NCBI GenBank assembly: GCA_902826945.1
Contig: CADEGS010000228.1
Coordinates: forward strand, 1 to 7,038
DNA: 7,038 bases
Reading direction: 5' to 3'
Source of the DNA: an uncultured bacterium
Lineage (GTDB): Bacteria > Planctomycetota > UBA1135 > GCA-002686595
This document shows, one piece after another, positions 1 to 7,038 of this stretch (positions are counted from its first letter, which is position 1; each line of letters opens with the position of its first letter). The notes beneath the pieces are model-generated. The model worked only from the letters and a program-made list of their open reading frames with translations, was not told where the DNA came from and did no database searches. A program made the position numbers and the translations under genes.

Positions 1-2390
1 CCCCGCCGCCGCCCGTCGCCGCCGCCCGTCCGCGCGCGAGCGCCGAGCGCGAGGCCCTCGCGGCCCCCGCCGCCGCGGCGGCGCCCGAGGCCCAGCGCCT
101 CGCGCCGAGCGACGTGCCGAGCCCCGAGCGCCCCTCCCAGGCGGTCGCGCTGCCGCGCGAGTCGCTCGCCGCGCCCCCGGCCGCGCCCGCGCCCGCGCTC
201 GCGTTGCCCGAGGCGCAGAGCCGCGCGGGCGAGGCCGAGCGGCGCGCCCCGCAGGAGGCGCTCGCGCCCGACCGGCTCGCTCAGGACGCCGTGGCCGCGG
301 GCTCTCGTGCCGCTGCCGCCGCTCCCGCCCGCGGCGCGCCGGAGGTCGCGCTGCGCGCGCCCGATCCGCAGGCGCCGGCGCGCGAGGGCAGCGGCGTCGC
401 GGCCGCCTCCGCCGCGACGCCCGACGTCTCCCTGGAGAGCCGCGAGGCGGCCGAGCCGCGCCATGCGGGTCAGGCGCCCGAGCTCGCGGTCGCGGCGCGC
501 CCCGCGCCGGCGCGACCCGACGGCGAGGCGCGGGACGCCGTGCCCGAGCGCCTGGCCGACGCGACCGCCGGCGCCGCGCCCGCGCTCGCCGCGCCCGTCC
601 GCCCGCGCGCCGACGACGCTCGCGAGAGCCTCGACGCGCCGCAGGCGAGCGCGGACGCGCCCGGCGGCGAGCGCCTCGCGCCCGACGACCTCGCGCACGC
701 CGGCGCGCCCGCGCAGGACGTCGCGCTTCCGCGGGAGGCGCCGCCGGAGCCTGCACCCGGCGCGCTGGCCGCCCCCGCGCTCGCGCTGCCGGGCGCGCGC
801 AGCCGCGCGGGCGAGGCCGCCGCGCGCGAGAGCGCGGCCGGCGCTCCCGAGCGCCTGGATGCCGCCGCGACGGAGAGCGGCGCGGGTCCGCGCGTCGCGC
901 CCGAGGCGCCCGTCGCGCTCTCCGTCCCGCGCCAGGGAGAGCTCGGCGCACCGCGGCGCGCCGAGCTGTCGCCCGAGCCGGCGCGCCCCGGTGGCGTGCC
1001 GCCGATCGAGCTGCGCGCGCCGGCGGCGAGCCCCTCGGCGCGCGCCAGCGCGCCCGACGAGGGGCCGCGCCGCTTCGACGCGCTGGCCGGGCTCGAGCGC
1101 GCGGCGCCCGGCCGTCCCGCGGTCGCCACGGCCGGAAGCCCCGCGCCCCCGCGCAGCGACGACCGTCCCGCGCTGCCGCAGCCCGAGGTGCGCGCACCCG
1201 AGCCGCTGGCGCTGGCGCTGCCCAAGCCGCCGGTCGCCGTCCCCAAGGACGAGCGTCCGAAGCTCACGCGCGAGGACACCTACAAGAACCGCTTCGGCGG
1301 CGAGAAGCTGCGCGCGCTGGAGGAGTTCGGCGGCGGCCAGGAGACGGAGCGCGCCGTCGCGGCGGGCCTGCGCTACCTGGCGTCGATCCAGAACGAGCGC
1401 GGCTTCTGGGGCAGCCGGCGCGACTACAAGGACAAGTACGGCGACGTGCGCATCGGCAAGACCGCGCTGGCGCTGCTCGCCTTCCTCGGCGCCGGCCACA
1501 CGCCCCGCTCGGGCGCCGAGCACGCGCGCGTGGCGGAGCGCGCCGTCTCGTTCCTCCTGAGCCAGCTGGACCCGAAGAGCGGCCACTTCGGCGACTGCGC
1601 CTCGTACGGGCACGGCATCGCGACCTACGCGCTGGCCGAGTGCTTCGCGCTGACGCGCGACCCCGTGCTGCAGGAGCCGCTGCGCACCGCCGTGGAGCAC
1701 ATCCTGGCCAACCAGAGCTCGCGCGAGGACCCGCGCTACCAGGGCGGCTGGGGCTACTACTACAACGACGGCCGCAGCTGGGAGAACGATCGCTGGCCGC
1801 GCGTGTCGGTCACCTCGTGGCAGGTCATGGCGCTCGAGTCGGCGCGCCTCGGCGGGCTGGAGGTGCCCGAGTCGGCCTTCGACGGGGCGCGCGCCTTCCT
1901 GCTGGAGGCGTGGGACGAGCGCCGCGAGGCCTTCCGCTACAACCACGACCCCGCGCGCCTGCGCTCGAGCTATCCGATCCTGCCGGCCTCGACGCCGGCG
2001 GCGCTGTTCGCGCTCTCCCTGCTCGGGCGCGACCTGGCCGACCCCGAGCTCGCGCCGGCGCGCCGCTTCGTGCTCGAGCGCCTGCCGCAGGAGTTCCGCT
2101 TCACCAGCGAGAGCGCCTTCGTCTACGAGGGACAGGGCAACGAGTACTTCTGGTACTACGCGACCCTGGCGATGTTCCGCGCCGGCGGCGGCTCGTGGCG
2201 GCGCTGGAACGAGGCGATGAAGCAGACGCTGCTGCCCGCCCAGGCGAGCGACGGATCCTGGCCGGGCGGCTCGACCTACGCCGAGTTCGCCGGCGACGAC
2301 GACGCCGACCGCTCCTATCGCACGGCGATGTGCGTGCTGACGCTCGAGGTCTACTACCGCTACTTCACGCCGCTCCTGGCGGAGCGCTGA
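1..2390 (+). CDS. Toroid (prenyltransferase/squalene oxidase repeat) protein with long disordered N-terminal region; 5' partial
   Basis: The frame is open from the first full codon at 3 to a TGA at 2388-2390, giving 795 visible residues. The GTG at 114 is not a convincing start, because the same Ala/Pro/Arg/Glu-rich composition continues upstream of it to the window edge. Positions 3 to about 1260 encode low-complexity, probably disordered sequence with an internal duplication. From about 1272 to the end lies an alpha/alpha-toroid domain of about 370 residues. Its repeat-like motifs are QNERGFWG (1389), SYGHGIATYALAE (1602), QGGWGYYYN (1740), VSVTSWQVMAL (1803) and SDGSWPGG (2247), ending in TLEVYYRY. 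This matches the squalene-cyclase-fold proteins common in planctomycetes. I see no DxDD motif at the cyclase position; the late DDDAD follows the last QW-like motif. Enzymatic terpene cyclisation is therefore unlikely, and a structural or binding role is more plausible. Function and cellular location are unknown, since the N-terminus is missing. Confidence 0.85.
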   Translation, partial: PPPPVAAARPRASAEREALAAPAAAAAPEAQRLAPSDVPSPERPSQAVALPRESLAAPPAAPAPALALPEAQSRAGEAERRAPQEALAPDRLAQDAVAAGSRAAAAAPARGAPEVALRAPDPQAPAREGSGVAAASAATPDVSLESREAAEPRHAGQAPELAVAARPAPARPDGEARDAVPERLADATAGAAPALAAPVRPRADDARESLDAPQASADAPGGERLAPDDLAHAGAPAQDVALPREAPPEPAPGALAAPALALPGARSRAGEAAARESAAGAPERLDAAATESGAGPRVAPEAPVALSVPRQGELGAPRRAELSPEPARPGGVPPIELRAPAASPSARASAPDEGPRRFDALAGLERAAPGRPAVATAGSPAPPRSDDRPALPQPEVRAPEPLALALPKPPVAVPKDERPKLTREDTYKNRFGGEKLRALEEFGGGQETERAVAAGLRYLASIQNERGFWGSRRDYKDKYGDVRIGKTALALLAFLGAGHTPRSGAEHARVAERAVSFLLSQLDPKSGHFGDCASYGHGIATYALAECFALTRDPVLQEPLRTAVEHILANQSSREDPRYQGGWGYYYNDGRSWENDRWPRVSVTSWQVMALESARLGGLEVPESAFDGARAFLLEAWDERREAFRYNHDPARLRSSYPILPASTPAALFALSLLGRDLADPELAPARRFVLERLPQEFRFTSESAFVYEGQGNEYFWYYATLAMFRAGGGSWRRWNEAMKQTLLPAQASDGSWPGGSTYAEFAGDDDADRSYRTAMCVLTLEVYYRYFTPLLAER
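27..353 (+). repeat. Diverged internal repeat, copy A
   Basis: This is the first copy of a collinear duplication inside the disordered region of the toroid gene. Shared peptide landmarks occur in the same order as in copy B: RPRA (27), RLAPSD (96), VALPRE (144), PALALP followed by SRAGEA (about 192-237), APDRL (264) and a VAL element (345). Offsets to copy B run from 567 to 582 bases, always a multiple of three. The longest exact nucleotide match I found is 19 bases, 219-237 against 801-819. Confidence 0.6.
600..920 (+). repeat. Diverged internal repeat, copy B
   Basis: This is the second copy of the duplication, with RPRA at 600, RLAPDD at 672, VALPRE at 720, PALALP plus SRAGEA at about 774-819, APERL at 843 and a VAL element at 912. 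The steady offset of 189-194 codons argues for descent from a tandem duplication rather than composition alone. Downstream of 920 the similarity to the region after copy A fades into general Ala/Pro richness. Confidence 0.6.
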
Positions 2391-2425
2391 CCCTCGCCTC
2401 GCGGCCGCCGCCGGCCTATCCTCCT

Positions 2426-2444
2426 GCGCGCGGAGGCCGCGCGC
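2426..2444 (+). other. GC hairpin with SD-like GGAGG in the leader of fadD
   Basis: Bases 2426-2433 pair perfectly with 2437-2444 (8 bp) around a 3-base loop AGG. The only SD-like string upstream of fadD, GGAGG at 2432-2436, spans the loop and the end of the left arm. It lies 19 bases from the ATG at 2456, too far for normal spacing, and no other start codon sits at a better distance. There is no T tract, so it is not a classical terminator for the upstream gene. The same gap holds TATCCT (2417-2422), a weak -10-like hexamer with no clear -35 partner. Any regulatory role is speculation. Confidence 0.3.
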
Positions 2445-2455
2445 CGCCGCGCCCC

Positions 2456-4147
2456 ATGCAGGAGCGACCCTGGCACCGCCACTATCCCCCGGGCGTCCCG
2501 CGCTCGCTCGACTACGAGCCGCTGACCGTGGTGGACTTCCTGCGCCGCACCGCCGAGCGGCTGCCGCATCGGCCGGCGCTCCACTTCCTGAGCCGGAGCT
2601 GGACCTGGGGCGCGCTCGTCGAGCGCGTCGAGCGCTGCGCCGCGGCCTTCGCCGGCCTGGGCGTCGGCCCGGGCTCGACGGTCGCGATCCTGCTCCCGAA
2701 CCTGCCGCAGACCGTCGTCTGCTACCAGGCCGCGCTGTGGCTCGGCGCGCGCGTGGTGATGACGAACCCGCTCTACACCGAGCGCGAGATCGAGCACCAG
2801 TGGCGCGACGCCGAGGTCGACCTGGCCGTGGTGGCGGACTGGCTCTACGCCGCGCGCGTCGCGCCGGCGCGAGAGTCGCTCCCGCGCCTGCGCCACGTCG
2901 TCGCGACCGGGATCCCGGACTGGCTGCCCTTCCCGCTGCGGCCGCTGGCCGCGCTGCGCCTGCGCCTGGCGCGGCCGCCGCTCGCCGCGCGCGTGCCGCG
3001 GGGGAGCGGCGTGCGGCGCCTGGACGCGCTGCTCGCGGACGCCCCGGCGCGCGCGCCGCGCCCGCCGCTCGCGCTCGAGGACGTGGCCGTGCTGCAGTAC
3101 ACCGGCGGCACGACCGGACCCTCGAAGGGCGCGATGCTGACGCACCGCAACCTGTCCGCCAACGTGCAGCAGCTCGCGCCGCTCTACGTCGGCATGGAGT
3201 ACGGCCGCGAGGTCGTGCAGACCTGCCTGCCGCTCTTCCACGTGTTCGGCATGACGGTGTGCATGAACTACGCCGTGTTCCAGGGCGCGGCCATGGCGCT
3301 GGTCGCGAACCCGCGCGACGTGCGCTCGGTCGTGAAGAGCATCGAGCGCCGGCGCGCGACGATCTTCCCCGGCGTGCCGGCGCTCTACAACATGCTGAAC
3401 CACCACCCCGGCATCGAGCGCGCCGACCTGACCAGCGTCAAGGTCTGCCTGTCGGGCTCGGCCCCGATCCCGGTCGACGTGCAGCAGCGCTTCGAGGAGC
3501 TGACCGGCGCGCGGATCATCGAGGGCTTCGGCATGAGCGAGACCTCGCCCGTGACGCACGCCAACCCGATGGTCGGCCTGCGCAAGCTGGGCACGATCGG
3601 CATCCCGGTGTGCGACACCGACGCGCGCGTGGTCGACCCCGAGGACGGCGGGCGCGAGCTCCCTCCCGGCGAGACCGGCGAGCTCGTCGTGCGCGGCCCG
3701 CAGGTGATGGCCGGCTACTGGCGCCAGCCCGAGGAGACGGCGCAGGCGCTGCGCGACGGCTGGATGCACACCGGCGACCTGGCCACGATGGACGAGGACG
3801 GCTACTTCAAGATCGTCGGCCGCAAGAAGGAGATGATCAACGTCAACGGCATGAAGGTCTACCCCGACGAGGTGGACCGCGTGCTGATGGCGGACGAGCG
3901 CGTGCTCGAGGCGGCCACGATCGGCCTGCCCGACGCCGAGCGCGGCGAGCTGGTCAAGAGCTTCGTCGTGCGCAAGCCGGGCGCTGCGCTCGACGCCGAG
4001 GGCGTGCGCGCCCTCGCGCGCGCCAGCCTCGCGTCCTACAAGGTCCCGCGCGAGGTCGAGTTCCTGGACGAGCTGCCCAAGAGCTCCGTGCTCAAGGTCC
4101 TGCGCCGCGAGCTGCGCGAGCGCGAGCGCGCGCGCGGACGCGCCTGA
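2456..4147 (+). CDS. fadD: Long-chain fatty acid--CoA ligase (FadD-type acyl-CoA synthetase)
   Basis: This 563-residue enzyme of the ANL (AMP-forming) superfamily should activate long-chain fatty acids with ATP and CoA via an acyl-adenylate, feeding beta-oxidation or lipid synthesis. Its length matches E. coli FadD (561). The start is fixed by the family N-terminus, which here reads [15 protein letters not shown]; the frame is open further upstream, but that part is a shadow of the toroid gene. Motifs appear in order: [12 protein letters not shown], the P-loop [11 protein letters not shown] (Y215-G225), [17 protein letters not shown] (356-363), WMHTGDLA (436 on), the hinge-region [11 protein letters not shown] (455 on) and the C-terminal catalytic lysine K547 in [17 protein letters not shown]. 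All key residues are present. No good ribosome-binding site is visible. The next gene begins four bases after the stop, indicating co-transcription. Exact chain-length preference cannot be read from the sequence. Confidence 0.95.
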   Translation: MQERPWHRHYPPGVPRSLDYEPLTVVDFLRRTAERLPHRPALHFLSRSWTWGALVERVERCAAAFAGLGVGPGSTVAILLPNLPQTVVCYQAALWLGARVVMTNPLYTEREIEHQWRDAEVDLAVVADWLYAARVAPARESLPRLRHVVATGIPDWLPFPLRPLAALRLRLARPPLAARVPRGSGVRRLDALLADAPARAPRPPLALEDVAVLQYTGGTTGPSKGAMLTHRNLSANVQQLAPLYVGMEYGREVVQTCLPLFHVFGMTVCMNYAVFQGAAMALVANPRDVRSVVKSIERRRATIFPGVPALYNMLNHHPGIERADLTSVKVCLSGSAPIPVDVQQRFEELTGARIIEGFGMSETSPVTHANPMVGLRKLGTIGIPVCDTDARVVDPEDGGRELPPGETGELVVRGPQVMAGYWRQPEETAQALRDGWMHTGDLATMDEDGYFKIVGRKKEMINVNGMKVYPDEVDRVLMADERVLEAATIGLPDAERGELVKSFVVRKPGAALDAEGVRALARASLASYKVPREVEFLDELPKSSVLKVLRRELRERERARGRA

Positions 4148-4151
4148 CCCG

Positions 4152-6356
<2,205 letters not shown>

Positions 6357-6359
<3 letters not shown>

Positions 6360-6383
6360 GCGGGCGCGGCGCGCCCGCGCTCA
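6357..6383. terminator. Candidate bidirectional hairpin terminator between convergent genes
   Basis: The 21-base gap between the two convergent genes is almost entirely an inverted repeat. Bases 6360-6367 pair perfectly with 6371-6378 around a GGC loop. With a two-base bulge, the two stop codons themselves (TGA at 6357-6359 and its complement TCA at 6381-6383) extend the stem by three pairs. It sits where a shared terminator is expected and would form on either strand. No T tract follows on either side, so it is not a classical intrinsic terminator. Confidence 0.45.
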
Positions 6384-7038
6384 TTCCTGCCGCGCGCCCT
6401 CCCACGGCGCGTAGCCGTGGATCGACACGTCGCCGAGGTCGCGCGCCGCCGCGGCGAGGGGCGCGTCGGCGCCGGGGTAACGCTCGCCCGGCGGACCGTT
6501 CTCCAGCCGCAGCACGCCGCGCGGGCAGACCGCGGCGCACACGCCGCAGCCGACGCACGAGGCGCGCACGATGTTCTCGCCGCGCTGCGCGTAGGCGCGC
6601 ACGTCGATGCCCATCTCGCAGTAGGTCGAGCAGTTGCCGCACGACATGCACTGTCCGCCGTTGGTCGTGATGCGGAAGCGCGAGAAGAGCCGCTGCAGGA
6701 GGCCCAGGACCGCCGCCTGCGGGCAGCCGAAGCGGCACCACACGCGGCTCCCGAGCAGCGGGTAGAAGCCGACGCCGACGACGCCCGAGAAGACCGCGCC
6801 GACGTAGAAGCCGTACCAGCGGCGCAGCGGCCACGACCACGAGCCGAGCAGGCCCCACCGGTGGTCGAGCCACACGACGAGCGTCGTCAGGAGCACCAGG
6901 CCGAGCACGGAGTGGATCAGCCAGCGCTCGATCTTCCAGGCGCGCGTCGACTTGTCCGAGAGCTGGCGCCAGGGGTCGCCCAGCGTCTCCGCCAGGCCGC
7001 CGCAGCCGCACACCCACGAGCAGTACCAGCGCTTGCCG
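6381..7038 (-). CDS. NosR-like membrane-bound 4Fe-4S polyferredoxin; N-terminal part outside the window
   Basis: The frame runs open from the right edge leftward to a TGA at 6383-6381, giving 218 visible residues. The GTG at 7013-7011 falls inside a conserved motif and is not the start. In visible numbering the order is: WYCSWVCGCGG (C6, C10, C12), a linker, a membrane helix at about 39-57, a second at about 75-95, CRFGCPQ (C101, C105), then a two-cluster ferredoxin domain with CMSCGNCSTYC (C130, C133, C136, C140) and CVGCGVCAAVCP (C161, C164, C167, C171). This layout is that of the C-terminal half of NosR/NapH-like electron-transfer proteins, many of which carry an N-terminal FMN-binding domain. 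The likely role is electron transfer at the cytoplasmic membrane, with the clusters on the cytoplasmic side. The electron acceptor cannot be inferred, since no nitrous oxide reductase or other partner is visible. The first motif has an extra Cys and lacks the usual CP. Confidence 0.92.
   Translation of the reverse strand, partial: GKRWYCSWVCGCGGLAETLGDPWRQLSDKSTRAWKIERWLIHSVLGLVLLTTLVVWLDHRWGLLGSWSWPLRRWYGFYVGAVFSGVVGVGFYPLLGSRVWCRFGCPQAAVLGLLQRLFSRFRITTNGGQCMSCGNCSTYCEMGIDVRAYAQRGENIVRASCVGCGVCAAVCPRGVLRLENGPPGERYPGADAPLAAAARDLGDVSIHGYAPWEGARQE

Noticed and set aside
114..116. GTG as the start of the toroid gene
   Set aside because: The frame stays open upstream to the window edge with the same composition and with repeat copy A beginning at 27, so the real start lies outside the window.
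1590..1613. Possible zinc site (Asp-Cys and nearby His) as in protein prenyltransferase beta subunits
   Set aside because: The Asp, Cys and His are clustered in one loop and do not show the wide D/C/H spacing of the known zinc ligands; I see no support for farnesylation activity.
1640..2455. Upstream extension of the fadD frame
   Set aside because: It overlaps the toroid gene in another frame, encodes Arg/Ala-rich nonsense, and the FadD family N-terminus matches from the ATG at 2456.
7011..7013. GTG (minus strand) as the start of the polyferredoxin
   Set aside because: It falls within the WYCSWVCGCGG motif, and in-frame codons upstream continue the conserved sequence to the window edge.

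Overview
The window is very GC-rich DNA (about three quarters G+C by eye), with GC-ending codons throughout and TGA as the stop of every gene. It holds four protein genes packed almost edge to edge and no RNA genes, insertion sequences or CRISPR arrays. The best hint to the host is the first gene. Its C-terminal alpha/alpha-toroid ('prenyltransferase/squalene oxidase repeat') belongs to a type of protein especially abundant in Planctomycetota and related bacteria. A very high-GC planctomycete is therefore my leading guess, and Myxococcota or another high-GC lineage remains possible. This assignment is inference.

Layout. Positions 1-2390 (+) carry the 3' part of a large gene whose start lies upstream of the window: about 400 visible residues of Ala/Pro/Arg/Glu-rich, probably disordered sequence with a diverged internal duplication, then a toroid domain of about 370 residues. 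A 65-base leader (2391-2455) contains a GC-rich hairpin with an SD-like GGAGG at its loop. Positions 2456-4147 (+) encode a FadD-type long-chain acyl-CoA synthetase. Only four bases later, 4152-6359 (+) encodes a thioredoxin-fold DUF255 (YyaL/SPATA20) protein with a CHWC motif. Positions 6381-7038 (-) carry the C-terminal part of a NosR-like membrane polyferredoxin that enters from the right edge. The two inner convergent ends are 21 bases apart and share a GC hairpin that could stop transcription in both directions.

How the genes work together. The acyl-CoA synthetase and the DUF255 protein look co-transcribed and translationally coupled. FadD activates fatty acids for beta-oxidation or lipid synthesis. 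The biochemical role of bacterial DUF255 proteins is not settled, so no pathway can be drawn from the pairing. The toroid gene has its own 65-base gap and no obvious functional tie to the others. The polyferredoxin is a separate convergent unit, probably for membrane electron transfer. I found no convincing new system. The most unusual items are the duplicated disordered region of the first gene, the short signal-like N-terminus of the DUF255 protein, and the CxxxCxC variant in the polyferredoxin.
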